Assembly: GCF_036242395.1 (NCBI RefSeq)
Contig: NZ_CP108458.1
Location: forward strand, 6,944,001 to 7,008,000
Reading direction: 5' to 3'
Source: Kitasatospora sp. NBC_01266
GTDB lineage: Bacteria; Actinomycetota; Actinomycetes; Streptomycetales; Streptomycetaceae
DNA: 64,000 nucleotides
In this document: one piece after another, positions 23,868-33,322 of the stretch
How the letters are laid out: each line of letters starts with the position of its first letter
How positions within the stretch are numbered: position 1 is the first letter of the stretch
Program-made: the position numbers and the translations under genes
The notes under the pieces: model-generated
Told to the model about the DNA's origin: nothing
Databases searched by the model: none
The model's input: only the letters and a program-made list of their open reading frames with translations

Positions 23868-26099
23868 TCAGCCGCGGTCGGCCCGGATCCGGGTGGTGTC
23901 GTCCGGCCCGTACGGCACCGGCACGCGCACGCTGGCCGGCGCCTTCGGGCCCGCCACCGCCGCCGGGGTGGCCGCCGCCGAGCGCGCCGCCGGGGTGCGC
24001 AGCGACGGGGTGGCCGGGGGCTGGGTCGGGGCGGCGGGGAGCTGCTCGACCACCGCGGTCTGGCCGGTGGCCGGGGTGAGCCAGCCGGAGAGCTCGCCGG
24101 CGTAGGAGGTGCCGACCGCGGTGGCGGTGACGCCGGTCGGCTGGACCTGGACGGTGCCGGTCGGGGCGGTGACCGGGACCTGCACGCCGGCGGGGGCGTT
24201 GGCGGTCACCGTGCCGTTGCTCTCATAGGCCGTCGCGGTTCCGGCCGCGAGCGCCGCGTTCCAGGCCGCCTGGTTCTGCTCCTGGGTGGCGATGTCCTTC
24301 ATGCCCAGGTTGACCACGGGGGTGTTGGTGTTGAGCAGGCTCTGGTAGCTCGCCAGGATCTGGTTCAGCACCGGGTAGGCGATCCGGTCCTCGGAGAAGT
24401 TGCCCTGGTAGAACACCTCGGGCGTGGGGTCGTTGCCGAGCACCCGGGCCAGCGCGATCCGCGCCTCGGTGGGCACGATGGTGCTGGTGAAGCCGGTGGT
24501 CTCGTTCAGCGGCGCCGCCAGGCAGGTCGAGGTGGTCGAGGTGCTGCAGGCGCCGCTGCCGCCCTGGGCCGTGGCGGTGTAGAGCCAGTTGTACTCGTCG
24601 GTCTCCTCGGCCGCGGTGGCGGCGTTGTGGAAGATGTCGCTCGGGTGCCCCGGCACGGTGGTGGCCGAGCCGACCTGGCGCGAGGCGGACTCGATCGAGC
24701 CGTTGGAGCCCAGCGCGGCCACCCCGAGGGCGGTCAGCGCGGGGGCCAGCGAGGGGTTGTCGGCGCTCTGCTGCGGGGGCAGCGCCAGGCCCGAGTTGCC
24801 GGCGGTGACCACCGAACTCGGGTCGACGGTCAGGCCCTTGGCCTGCGCCCAGGTCAGGTTGGACTGGATCGCCGAGGTGATCGCCGCCTGGCTGGTCCAC
24901 TGGATGGCGCCGGTGCTGTCGGTGCTGCAGGTCCACGGCACCGCCGTGGTGTTCTGCAGGCAGCCGAGGTACGGGTGGCCGTAGGTGCCGTTGACGAAGC
25001 GGAAGTTGGCGGCGTTCGCGGCCAGTTCGGTCTCGGTGGCGTCGGTGCCGGCCCCGGCCCCGGCGGCCTGGGCGTCGCTGCCCGCGCCGTCGTAGACCAG
25101 GTCCAGGGTGACGCCGTTGGCCGCCTCCCAGGCCTTGGCGGCGTCCACGTCGGCGGCGGTCAGCCGGATCGGCACGCTGTCCGCGCTGCCCGCCGCCACG
25201 TTGCAACCGGCGTCGCCCATCGTGCACTTGAGCGTGGTGCTCCACCGGTTGTCGGTGTTGAGCACGTTCTGCACCTGGACCGAGAGGTAGTCGCGGTCGA
25301 AGCCGAGGTGGACGCCCTGGGTCATCCAGTCGACCACGCCGCGGGCCAGCAGCCGCCACTGCTGCTGGTACTGGTTGTAGGCGAAGGTGGTGACCAACTC
25401 GTCGATGCCGTCGTGGTGGTAGTCGCCGAGCAGGCTGCCGCGCGCGGTGCTGTTCGGGATCGGCATGTCCACCAGCGGGGTGAAGCTGGTCCCGGTGGCC
25501 GGAGTGGCCAGCGGCGTGGAGAGGAAGCCGTAGCTCTCCACCACGGCCGGGTTGAGCTGCTCGAACGGCACCGGGCCCTTGAGGTAGTCGAAGGCGCCGG
25601 CCGCGCCCGCGGCGGTGGTGTTGGCGGTCATCCCGTCCAACGAGCCGATGTAGCCGGGGTTCTGCGGCCAGTTGAGGCCGACCGACGGCTGCGAGTAGGT
25701 GTCCGCGTCCACCTGCCGGACGTTGTAGGCCTGCTCGTAGGAGAGCAGCGCGCTCGCCTCGGCGGTGCCGGTGCCCAGCGCGGTGGAGCTGGGGAGCACC
25801 ACCGCCTGGAACTTGGCCTCGGTGGAGCCGTCCGGCAGGGTCGCGGTGAGGAAGCCCGCGTTGATGGTGGGCCGGGTGCTGCTGCTCAGCAGGACGTCGG
25901 TGAACGGGATGCCCTCGCTGGTCAGCTCCGCGGTGATCGCGGAGACCGAGGGACCGCCGTCGTCGACCACCAGGACCCGCAGGTCGGTGCGGTAGGCGGG
26001 CGTCGCGGTGCCGTCCGCCTGCGCGGCGACGGGCACCGCGCCCAGCGCCAGCAGCGAGCCGGTGGCCACCGCGGCGGCCCAGCGTTTCCTGAAGCCCAT
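23868..26099 (-). CDS. Exported Agd3-like (CE18) polysaccharide deacetylase
   Basis: A 743-residue protein with a Sec signal peptide (RKRWAAAVATGSLLALGAVPVAAQA). The middle and end match the Agd3 deacetylase layout: HLGFDRDYLSVQVQNVLNTDNRW, FRFVNGTYGHPYLGC (metal-binding His region), GLTVDPSSVVTAGNSGL, and HPSDIFHNAATAAEETDEYNW. Fungal Agd3 deacetylates galactosaminogalactan. The tail (from ~residue 640) is Ala/Pro/Thr-rich, probably a wall linker. ATG 26099 has GGAGGAACCT before it. Confidence 0.7.
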   Translation of the reverse strand: MGFRKRWAAAVATGSLLALGAVPVAAQADGTATPAYRTDLRVLVVDDGGPSVSAITAELTSEGIPFTDVLLSSSTRPTINAGFLTATLPDGSTEAKFQAVVLPSSTALGTGTAEASALLSYEQAYNVRQVDADTYSQPSVGLNWPQNPGYIGSLDGMTANTTAAGAAGAFDYLKGPVPFEQLNPAVVESYGFLSTPLATPATGTSFTPLVDMPIPNSTARGSLLGDYHHDGIDELVTTFAYNQYQQQWRLLARGVVDWMTQGVHLGFDRDYLSVQVQNVLNTDNRWSTTLKCTMGDAGCNVAAGSADSVPIRLTAADVDAAKAWEAANGVTLDLVYDGAGSDAQAAGAGAGTDATETELAANAANFRFVNGTYGHPYLGCLQNTTAVPWTCSTDSTGAIQWTSQAAITSAIQSNLTWAQAKGLTVDPSSVVTAGNSGLALPPQQSADNPSLAPALTALGVAALGSNGSIESASRQVGSATTVPGHPSDIFHNAATAAEETDEYNWLYTATAQGGSGACSTSTTSTCLAAPLNETTGFTSTIVPTEARIALARVLGNDPTPEVFYQGNFSEDRIAYPVLNQILASYQSLLNTNTPVVNLGMKDIATQEQNQAAWNAALAAGTATAYESNGTVTANAPAGVQVPVTAPTGTVQVQPTGVTATAVGTSYAGELSGWLTPATGQTAVVEQLPAAPTQPPATPSLRTPAARSAAATPAAVAGPKAPASVRVPVPYGPDDTTRIRADRG

Positions 26100-26603
26100 A
26101 GGTTCCTCCACGTCGAGGGGCACCCCGCAGCCACGGGGTACCTCGGACAGAAGCGCCGCGGACACGGGTCGGCCCGTGCGCGGAAGTGCCGGTGGATCCC
26201 CCGTCGGGTGGCTCTCGCCGGACCGCGAACTCCCCCCGCGGTCCGGCGAACCCCCCGGTCGTACCCGCTCCGTGGCCACCAGGGCCCGGGTCGCGGCGTC
26301 GACCGGAGGGAAACCTAACGTAGGGTCAGGCAACTGGACCAGAGGGTGATATCGGTGCCGGTGCGACCCACCTGTCCGATTCCGCCCCGGCCGTACCGGG
26401 CCGTTCGACTGCCGAGCGCCGCGCCCGGCGCCCGGGCGGGCGGCGGTCTGCCTAGGCCACGGGCATGTGCGGGTCAAGTTGCACCCGACCCGATGGGCAC
26501 GGTGCGCGGCCGTCCGGTGGCGGCGGGTAATGGCGCAAACTCGTCCTCGTGACGGCGGCGGCAGCGGCAGTGGCGGTCCGGCTCGGTGCGATGGCGGTTT
26601 GGC
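26100..26603. other. Intergenic region, no gene seen
   Basis: 504 bp between two minus-strand genes. It must hold the promoter of the deacetylase gene, but I see no convincing -10/-35 pair. The frames here have the composition of shadows. Confidence 0.5.
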
Positions 26604-27173
26604 TCAGCGCGCTGCGGGCACCGCCGAGGAGCCGGCGGCCGCCAGCCGTTCGAAGGCCGTCGGGGAGGGCCGGCGCGGCAGGAACTCCTTGATCTGCAAG
26701 GCGCACTCGAGCGGCGTCGCGGTGCTGGTGTCGACCTCGATGTCATAGACGCCGTGGGCGTGCACCTGGACGAACTGCCGGGCCGCCAGGCCCACCGGAC
26801 GGTCGCCGCGCTCGGCCTCGCGCCGCTCCAGCTCCGGCAGCGGGCAGCGCACGCCGACCAGCACGACATCGGCGGCGGGGAACAGCTCCAGGCACTCGTC
26901 CAGCCGCCACCGCTCGCTGAACAGGTGGTCCACCACGACGTTGTTGCCCGCCGCGGCCATCCCCGCGACCGCCCGGTGGAACCCGGACCAGGTGCGCAGC
27001 ATGACGGCGCGCAGTTCCGCCTCGTCGGCGAGCTCGCGCTTGGAGCGCATCGCGTGGAACTGGTCGACGGCCAGGTGGAAGCAGGTCTCGTCGAGGACCG
27101 ACAGCAGCTCCCGCGCGATGCTCGACTTGCCGGAGCTGGAGGTGCCGTTCAGGAAGATGATCAGTCCGCTCAT
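26604..27173 (-). CDS. Chloramphenicol phosphotransferase-like kinase (P-loop)
   Basis: A 189-residue kinase with Walker A GTSSSGKSSIARELL at residues ~10-25, FHLAVDQFHAM, and VVVDHLFSERWRL, as in the CPT family. These enzymes phosphorylate small hydroxyl substrates; resistance to chloramphenicol is only one outcome, so the substrate is unknown. ATG 27173 gives the P-loop at the usual distance. Confidence 0.82.
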   Translation of the reverse strand: MSGLIIFLNGTSSSGKSSIARELLSVLDETCFHLAVDQFHAMRSKRELADEAELRAVMLRTWSGFHRAVAGMAAAGNNVVVDHLFSERWRLDECLELFPAADVVLVGVRCPLPELERREAERGDRPVGLAARQFVQVHAHGVYDIEVDTSTATPLECALQIKEFLPRRPSPTAFERLAAAGSSAVPAAR

Positions 27174-27269
27174 GGCTGCCAACCGTAGGCGAACGGTGCG
27201 CGTGGCGGTCACCCAGGGGTGTCAGTGCGGCATGCGATGGTGAGAGCAGTCGCTTCGCAGGAGGTTCCG

Positions 27270-27785
27270 ATGCCCCGCTTCGTCCCGCCGGTCGCCGATG
27301 AGCGCTCTGCCCTGCTCGCCTTCCTCGCCCAGCAACGGGACGGCCTGCGGTACGCGTTGCTCGGACTGACGGAGGATCAGGCCTGGTCGGTGCCGACCGC
27401 CAGCGAGCTGTCGCTGGGCGGTCTGCTCAAGCACACCATGGTCACCGAGCGCCGCTGGGTGGTCGCGGCGCTGGCCGGCCGCCCGCTGCCGGGGCTGTGG
27501 CCGATCGAGGATCCCGGGGCCGACCTGCGCCGCGCCGAGGGGGAGACCGTCTCCAGCCTGCTGACGGAGTATCAGCAGGCCGCCGAGGAGACCGAGAAGA
27601 TCGTCCTCGACCTGCCCGACCTGGACGTGCCCTGCGCCACCGAGCAGGCGGCGCACTGGTCGGCCCGCTGGGTGCTGCTCCACCTGATCGAGGAGAGCGC
27701 CCGCCACGCCGGCCACGCGGACGTGATCCGCCAGTCCATCGACGGCGCCCACGCCGCCGATCTGCTGGCCCGCGCCGAGGGCTGA
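27270..27785 (+). CDS. DinB/DUF664-family putative metal-dependent enzyme
   Basis: A 171-residue four-helix protein with the DUF664 pattern: LLAFLAQQRDGLRYALLGLTEDQAW, LSLGGLLKHTMVTERRWV, WVLLHLIEESARHAGHADVIRQSIDG. The three His (LKH, LLH, HAGH) form a divalent-metal site. Relatives act as mycothiol- or bacillithiol-dependent transferases. GGAGGTTCCG precedes ATG 27270. Confidence 0.85.
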   Translation: MPRFVPPVADERSALLAFLAQQRDGLRYALLGLTEDQAWSVPTASELSLGGLLKHTMVTERRWVVAALAGRPLPGLWPIEDPGADLRRAEGETVSSLLTEYQQAAEETEKIVLDLPDLDVPCATEQAAHWSARWVLLHLIEESARHAGHADVIRQSIDGAHAADLLARAEG

Positions 27786-27804
27786 GGCTGTCGGCCGCAG
27801 CCCG

Positions 27805-28473
27805 CTACTCGTAGCGGTAGAGCAGCGACTCGCGCTCGTTCTGCTCGACCTGCTCCAGGGTCAGGCCGTCCAGCTTGCCGGAGAGGTGCGCCAGCGTCAC
27901 CTCGGCCGAGCTGGGTACGGCGTCCTTGGGCAGCCACTGCTCGGGCTTCCACATGCTGCCGCGCAGCAGCGACTTGGGGCAGTGCCCGTAGACCTCCTCG
28001 ACCCGCACCACGATCGCGCTGCGCGGCGGCTTGCCGACGGCGGTCAGCTGGGCGAGCAGCTGCGGGTCGGTCGAGACGCAGGCCCGGCCGTTCACCCGCA
28101 GCGTGTCGTTGCGACCCGGGATCAGGAAGAGCAGCCCGGCCCGCCCGGTGGCCACGATGTTGTGCAGCGAGTCGAGCCGCTTGTTGCCCGTCGCGTCCGG
28201 TATCGCCAGCGTGTGCTCGTCCAGCACGGCGACGAACCCGGGCGGGCCGCCGCGCGGGCTCACATCGCAGTTGCCCGCCGGGTCCGTGCTCGCCACCAGC
28301 ACGAACGAGGAGCACCCGATCAGCCGCCGGGACACGTCGTGGATCCGGTCCACCTGCTTGTGCACCGCGGCCGTGCCCGGCATCTCGTAGACCTCCCGCA
28401 GCCCGGCGGGATCGCGGACGGCGTCGGCGCTCAGCAGGTCGAAGAGACTGGTGGACTGCGAGGTGGTCGTCAT
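27805..28473 (-). CDS. Pyridoxamine 5'-phosphate oxidase-family flavoprotein
   Basis: A 222-residue split-barrel protein of the MSMEG_1061-type group: SSFVLVASTDPAGNCDVSPRGGPPGFV, DEHTLAIPDATGNKRLDSLHNI, GLLFLIPGRNDTLRVNGRA. It probably binds FMN or F420 and reduces or oxidises an unknown substrate. It is divergent from the FAD oxidase gene across 48 nt. Confidence 0.83.
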   Translation of the reverse strand: MTTTSQSTSLFDLLSADAVRDPAGLREVYEMPGTAAVHKQVDRIHDVSRRLIGCSSFVLVASTDPAGNCDVSPRGGPPGFVAVLDEHTLAIPDATGNKRLDSLHNIVATGRAGLLFLIPGRNDTLRVNGRACVSTDPQLLAQLTAVGKPPRSAIVVRVEEVYGHCPKSLLRGSMWKPEQWLPKDAVPSSAEVTLAHLSGKLDGLTLEQVEQNERESLLYRYE

Positions 28474-28521
28474 ACGGGCAATCTAATCGCGCGCCGCTCG
28501 GCTGGGGATACCGTTATTTCC

Positions 28522-29934
28522 GTGACCCGACCCGTGACACCCCAGGCCGGCGGCCTGCCCGTGGCACTCGCCGAGCTGCGCCGCGCGCTCGGCCCCGCCG
28601 GGGTGCTCGCGCCGGACGATGCCGCCGCCGGCTTCGTGCGGGACGAGCGCGCGCTGCTGCCCGCGCACCCCGCCGCCGTGCTGCGGCCGCGCAGTACGGC
28701 ACAGGTGGCCGCGGCGGTCGCCCTCTGCGCCCGGTACGGGGTGCCGGTGGTCCCGTTCGCCGGCGGCACCGGGCTGGTCGGCGGGGCGCTGCCGCTGGGC
28801 ACCGGCAGCCAGGTGGTGCTGAGCGTGCGCGAGCTGAACCGGATCCGCAGCGTCGAGCCGGCCGACTTCGCGCTCACCGCCGAGGCCGGCTGCGTGGTCG
28901 CCGACGTGCAACGGGCGGCGGACCGGGCCGGGTTACTCTTCCCGCTGCGGCTGGCCTCCGAGGGCAGCTGCCGGATCGGCGGGGTGGTGGCCACCAACGC
29001 CGGCGGCAGCAATGTGCTGCGCTACGGCATGACCCGGGACCTGGTGCTCGGCCTGGAGGCGGTGCTGCCGGACGGGCAGGTGTGGCACGGGCTGCGCACC
29101 CTGCGCAAGGACAACACCGGCTACGACCTCAAGCAGCTGCTGATCGGCTCCGAGGGCACCCTGGGCATCGTCACCGCCGCCACGCTGCGGCTCTTCCCCA
29201 GGCCCCGGCACCGCGCGGTCGCGCTGCTCGCGCTGCCCGGCCTCGACGCGCTCACCCCGCTGCTCGCGCTGGCCCGCGAACTGCTGGAGGAGCGCCTGAC
29301 CGCGCTGGAGCTTTTCGGGCGCACCGGGCTCGACCTGGTGCTCGATCGGCTCGCCGGCTTCCAGGACCCGTTCGACCGCCCGCACCCCTGGTACCTGCTG
29401 GTCGAGGCCACCGCGACCCGGGACGGCGCCGGGCTGGCCGCGCTGCTGGAGACCTTCCTGACCGAGGTGACCGAGCGCGGCCTGGCGGTGGACGCGGTCC
29501 CGGCCCTCGACCAGGCGCAGGCCCGCGCGTTCTGGGCGCTGCGCGAGGCGCTGCCGGAGGCCGAGAAGCGCGCGGGCGGCGCGGTCAAGCACGATGTGAG
29601 CGTGCCGCTCGGCAGCATCGCGGCCTTCGTCGAGGCGGCCCGCGCGGCGGTGGCGGCGGCCTGTCCGGGCGCGCCGATGAACGTCTTCGGCCACGTCGGG
29701 GACGGCAACGTCCACTTCAACGTGCTCGCCGGGCAGGGGAGTTCGGCGGTGATCTACCGGCTGGTCGGCGAGTTCGGCGGCAGCGTCAGCGCCGAGCACG
29801 GGGTGGGCGTGCTCAAGCGCGAGGCGCTGGCCGCCGCCCGCTCGCCGCTGGAACTGGCCCTGCTGCGCACGGTGAAGGCGGCGCTGGACCCGCAGGGGAT
29901 CATGAATCCCGGCAAGCTCCTGCCGGCGCCCTGA
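28522..29934 (+). CDS. FAD-binding oxidase of the GlcD / D-lactate dehydrogenase family
   Basis: A 470-residue flavoenzyme: an N-terminal PCMH FAD domain (VVPFAGGTGLVGGALPLG; GVVATNAGGSNVLRYGMTRDLVLGLEAVLPDG) and a C-terminal FAD-oxidase_C domain with metal/FAD residues in FGHVGDGNVHFNV and SAEHGVGVLKRE. It oxidises a 2-hydroxyacid such as glycolate or D-lactate. GTG 28522 is chosen; an in-frame GTG at 28534 is possible. The upstream frame is a shadow of the PPOX gene. Confidence 0.88.
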   Translation: MTRPVTPQAGGLPVALAELRRALGPAGVLAPDDAAAGFVRDERALLPAHPAAVLRPRSTAQVAAAVALCARYGVPVVPFAGGTGLVGGALPLGTGSQVVLSVRELNRIRSVEPADFALTAEAGCVVADVQRAADRAGLLFPLRLASEGSCRIGGVVATNAGGSNVLRYGMTRDLVLGLEAVLPDGQVWHGLRTLRKDNTGYDLKQLLIGSEGTLGIVTAATLRLFPRPRHRAVALLALPGLDALTPLLALARELLEERLTALELFGRTGLDLVLDRLAGFQDPFDRPHPWYLLVEATATRDGAGLAALLETFLTEVTERGLAVDAVPALDQAQARAFWALREALPEAEKRAGGAVKHDVSVPLGSIAAFVEAARAAVAAACPGAPMNVFGHVGDGNVHFNVLAGQGSSAVIYRLVGEFGGSVSAEHGVGVLKREALAAARSPLELALLRTVKAALDPQGIMNPGKLLPAP

Positions 29935-30004
29935 CGCGGTCGCCGCGCCGGCCTGGCGCCCGACCGCTCGGACACCAGGCCGCCGCAGAGGATATGACGG
30001 TACG

Positions 30005-31753
30005 TCAGTTGATCGCGAAGTCGTCCGCGTAGACGTTGCCCTGCGAGTACCAGCCGTGCACGTACACGGTCGCCTGGCCGGTGGAGTTGGTGGTGAACGG
30101 CACGCTCAGCTGGGTCCAGCCGCTGCCGGAGGCCCAGGTGGAGCCGGTGGCGCCGCCGCTGACCCCGATGTAGGCGTAGTTGCCCTGGACCCAACCGGTC
30201 AGCGTGTAGGCGTGGTTGGGCAGCAGGGTGACGTTCTGGTCGCACTCGCCGGTCTGGCTCGCGGTCGGCGTCACCTGCAGCGCGTGCGCACCCGAGTGGA
30301 CCGGGGTGCTGACCACCGCGTCACCGCTCTGGCAGGTCCACGGGCTCAGACTGCCGGTCTCGAAGCCGCCGTTGACCAGCCCGCTGCCGCCGCCCGAACC
30401 GGTGACGGTCAGGGTGTAGCCGGCGGTGTGGCTGCCGGAGCCGGCGGTGCCGGTGATGGTGAGCGGGTAGCTGCCGGGAGCGACGGCGCTGGTGGTGCTG
30501 ATGTTCAGCGTCGAGCTGGTGCCGGCGGTGACGGTGGCGGGGCTGAAGGTGGCGCTGACGCCGGTGGGGGCGCCGGAGACGGACAGGGCCACGCTCTGCG
30601 CGCTGCCCGAGGTGACCGCCGTGCTGACCGTCGCGCTGGTCGAGGCGCCCGGCTGCACCGAGCCACTGGCGGGCGAGGCGCTCAGCGAGAAGTCGTTGGT
30701 GGTCACCCCGCCGCCGGAGGTGAACGGCTCCATCGCGTGGCTGAAGTCCCAGGTGTTCTGGGCGATGCCGGAGCAGGTGTCCGAGCCCGCCGTCCCGACG
30801 CAGCCGCCGTTGTCCCGCTCCAGGGCCCAGAACGACAGGGTGTTGACACCCTTCGCGGTGGCCCAGCTCGCCACGTTGGCGGCGTCCGCGACGGTGGTGG
30901 TCTCGGCCGCGCCGTAGTCGTCGATGCCGGGCATCAGCGTGATCCCGATCGAGGCCCAGAGCTGGGCGGGCGTCTTGCTCGGGTACAGGCCCGCCAGCTG
31001 GTTGTAGAGGCCGGTGGCGGCGTTCTCCGCGTCGGTGCCCATCTCGTGGGTGGCACCGTCGTAGTAGTCGAAGGTCATGATGTTGACCACGTCGATCCGC
31101 GCGCCGTTGCTGACCGCGTTCTGCAGCACGGCCAGGCCGCTGTCGGCCAGCCCGCTGGTGGTGGTCGGCAGCGTGTAGGAGAACTGGACGTTGCGCCCGT
31201 TGGCCGCCGCCCAGCTCTCGACCTGCGCGACCGCCTTGTTGCGGCGGTCGATGCCGGCCGTGTTGGTCAGCGAGTTGTCCTCGGTGTCGAGGTCGATCCG
31301 GCTGACGTTGTAGGTGGTGATCACGTTCTCGTACTGCGCCGCGATCTGGCTCACGTCGGTACAGCTGTCGGCGATCTCGGTGCCACCGTCGTCGGCCGCG
31401 TAGCCACCGAAGGACGGGATCACGTCGCCGCCGGCCGCCTGGATCGCGCTGATCTGGCTGCCGTAGGTCGAGGCGGCGATCGGGGTGCTCGTGACGCCGT
31501 TCCAGTCGGCCGTGCAGGAGCCCTTGGTGGGGGCCTGGATGAAGGCCATCGAGAGGTACTTGTCGCCCGACTGCGTGGCCAGGGTGGCCGGGTTGTCGCT
31601 GCTGTAGGCCTCGAAGTACGGGGCGAAGACGTGGGCGGGCAGCGGGGTGGGCGCGGCCGCGTGGGCGGCGGTGGCGCCGACCACCAGGCCGGCCGAGGCG
31701 GCCAGCGTGGCGGTGGCGGTCAGCACGGCCTGGACGGATCTGTGAAGTCGCAT
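30005..31753 (-). CDS. Secreted family-18 chitinase with Ig-like and carbohydrate-binding domains
   Basis: A 582-residue protein: Sec signal peptide (residues 1-32), GH18 catalytic domain (~34-345) with the catalytic Glu in SRIDLDTEDN (DxDxE) and YYDGAT / SFWALERDNGGC, a middle Ig-like domain (~352-440), then a CBM-like beta domain (~450-582, GLVNGGFETGSLSPW). It hydrolyses chitin outside the cell. ATG 31753 has GGAG upstream. Control by chitin-derived sugars via a DasR-type site is likely (see 31956). Confidence 0.9.
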   Translation of the reverse strand: MRLHRSVQAVLTATATLAASAGLVVGATAAHAAAPTPLPAHVFAPYFEAYSSDNPATLATQSGDKYLSMAFIQAPTKGSCTADWNGVTSTPIAASTYGSQISAIQAAGGDVIPSFGGYAADDGGTEIADSCTDVSQIAAQYENVITTYNVSRIDLDTEDNSLTNTAGIDRRNKAVAQVESWAAANGRNVQFSYTLPTTTSGLADSGLAVLQNAVSNGARIDVVNIMTFDYYDGATHEMGTDAENAATGLYNQLAGLYPSKTPAQLWASIGITLMPGIDDYGAAETTTVADAANVASWATAKGVNTLSFWALERDNGGCVGTAGSDTCSGIAQNTWDFSHAMEPFTSGGGVTTNDFSLSASPASGSVQPGASTSATVSTAVTSGSAQSVALSVSGAPTGVSATFSPATVTAGTSSTLNISTTSAVAPGSYPLTITGTAGSGSHTAGYTLTVTGSGGGSGLVNGGFETGSLSPWTCQSGDAVVSTPVHSGAHALQVTPTASQTGECDQNVTLLPNHAYTLTGWVQGNYAYIGVSGGATGSTWASGSGWTQLSVPFTTNSTGQATVYVHGWYSQGNVYADDFAIN

Positions 31754-32070
31754 CAGTGCTCCAGCAGACGTGAACGGAAAAGGGAAGGGAGTAGCGCCGG
31801 ATTTGCGCATGACAACGAACGGCGCGAGAGGCCGCGTCGTCGTCGAGGCAGAGCCGATCGGTCGGGGGCGGAGGATGGAGCAGGGCAGGGCACGTCACTG
31901 CCGGCCGGTGGTCACACCCCCACAGTGCATCCCGGTCGGATGGACAGACCTTATGGTTGGACTAGACCAGTTGTCTGTCAAGGGTCCTAACAATCACTCA
32001 GCCGGATCCGACGCTCGGATCCGGCTGGTGCGTGTGCGGTGGCTGACGGCTCGTCAGGACAAATCCGGGT
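31754..32070. other. Promoter-containing intergenic region of the chitinase gene
   Basis: 317 bp between the chitinase start and the 3' end of the methyltransferase gene. Apart from the DasR-like block (31940-31981) I see no gene and no clear RNA. Confidence 0.5.
31940..31981 (-). promoter_or_regulatory. DasR-like operator and chitinase-type direct repeats
   Basis: 31956-31971 reads GTTGGACTAGACCAGT, which matches the dre consensus (ACTGGTCTAGACCACT-like) at the invariant core except one base. On the minus strand the block contains two direct repeats, GGTCTAGTCCA and GGTCTGTCCAT, resembling the 12-bp direct repeats of Streptomyces chitinase promoters. It lies about 205 bp upstream of the chitinase start. 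Confidence 0.6.
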
Positions 32071-32889
32071 TCAGCGGGCGCCCACCGTCAGCAGGTGTCC
32101 GCTGACCCCGAGCAGCGAGGGCTCGGACTCGGCCCGGCGCAGCGCGTCCAGCACCAGGGCCCGCTGCTCGGGGTCGTCCAGCCGCTCGTCCAGTCCCAGC
32201 AGCCAGGCCGCGCCCTCCAGCCCGTACTGGCCGAGCACGGTCAGCTCGGCCTCGGCGAACTCCGCCGGGACCTCGGCGGCCAGGTGGAAGTAGGCCGTGG
32301 TGAAGAGGTTCTGCTCGCTGACGGGGCGCAGCTCCCCGGTGGCCACGCAGGCATCGGTGGCGGCCCGGTTGGCGGGCTCGAAGTACGCGCCGCTGCGCAT
32401 CGTGTCGTGCAGCCCGGCGAAGCGGTTGATCGTCGCGGCCACCACCAGGCCGCCGGGCCGGACCACCCGGCGGGCCTCGGCGAGCGCGCGCAGCCGGTCG
32501 GCGCGCTCGGGCAGGTGGTAGAGCGGGCCGAGCAGCAGCGCCACGTCCACCGAGGCGTCGGGGGCGGCCAGCGCGCGAGCGTCACCGAGCGTGGCGATCA
32601 CGCCGGGGAGCCGGCCGGCCTGCTCGACGTGCAGCGGGACCGGGTCGATCAGCTCGACCCGGTGCCCGTCGGCGGCCAGCCACTGGGCGTGGATGCCGGC
32701 GCCGCCGCCGACGTCCAGGATCCGCAGCGCGGTGCTCTTTGCCTCGGGCGGGTTGAGCTCGGCGAGCAGCCGGCGCAGCACGTCCTGGGTGCGCCACAGC
32801 TCCAGCCGGTTCTTGGCGCGCAGCAGGCGGCCGGCCTCCTCGCCGCGGGCGTAGTAGGAGAGGACCTCGGGGGCGAGTGAGTGCGTCAT
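32071..32889 (-). CDS. SAM-dependent class I methyltransferase
   Basis: A 272-residue protein with LRILDVGGGAGIHAQWLAADGHRVELIDPVP (motif I), ATLGDARALAAPDASVDVALLLGPLYHLPE and RVVRPGGLVVAATINRFA. The combination is common in small-molecule methyltransferases of actinomycetes. The substrate is unknown. It stands alone, convergent with nothing and 433 nt from its upstream neighbour. Confidence 0.83.
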   Translation of the reverse strand: MTHSLAPEVLSYYARGEEAGRLLRAKNRLELWRTQDVLRRLLAELNPPEAKSTALRILDVGGGAGIHAQWLAADGHRVELIDPVPLHVEQAGRLPGVIATLGDARALAAPDASVDVALLLGPLYHLPERADRLRALAEARRVVRPGGLVVAATINRFAGLHDTMRSGAYFEPANRAATDACVATGELRPVSEQNLFTTAYFHLAAEVPAEFAEAELTVLGQYGLEGAAWLLGLDERLDDPEQRALVLDALRRAESEPSLLGVSGHLLTVGAR

Positions 32890-33322
32890 GATCCATCAGC
32901 CTGGTCGGCTCGAACCGGGTCGGCAACCGGTTTCCCTCGGTTGCCGGTGCTGAACCCGCGGTGACGAAGCTGGTGACAACGACCACAGGCGGATCGGGAG
33001 TACGGACCGCCGTCGTAGCCGCCGGGCCCGCGCGGCACCGGGGAAGACGGCCGCCCGGCGCACCGGCCTACGATCGGCCGTCGTAGTGGAGCTGCTTGCT
33101 GCCCTGTGACGGACCGGGTTAAACCTGGACGAGTCGCCAAGCGCACCACCCGCACCGGGCTCTGGTCCGGTGCCGCTTTCTGCGGTGGAGCGCTTTCCGT
33201 ACGGCACCGACCGACATACCGGGGTGCCCACGGTCACCGACGTGCCCGCAACAGCCAGCGGCCTGCTGCCGCGCTGCTGCCGTGCGCCCGGAGACCGGCA
33301 AACCAAGCGAGGTAGACCCAGT
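32890..33322. other. Long 5' region of the lysozyme-like gene, no gene seen
   Basis: 433 bp between divergent genes. It has a palindrome CTACGA-TCGGCCG-TCGTAG at 33066-33084 and several hairpin-prone stretches. It likely holds a long leader for the exported lytic protein at 33323. The ydaO (c-di-AMP) riboswitch core was looked for and not found. Confidence 0.5.

Noticed and set aside
24627..26318. Long plus-strand open frame opposite the Agd3-like gene
   Set aside because: Composition is that of an antisense GC-rich shadow (VGG/RGV repeats), without recognisable motifs or a ribosome site.
32890..33322. ydaO (cyclic di-AMP) riboswitch before the lysozyme-like gene
   Set aside because: Such genes often carry it in actinomycetes, but the conserved GGGGTGAA and CTCGTAGGC-type core words are absent here.
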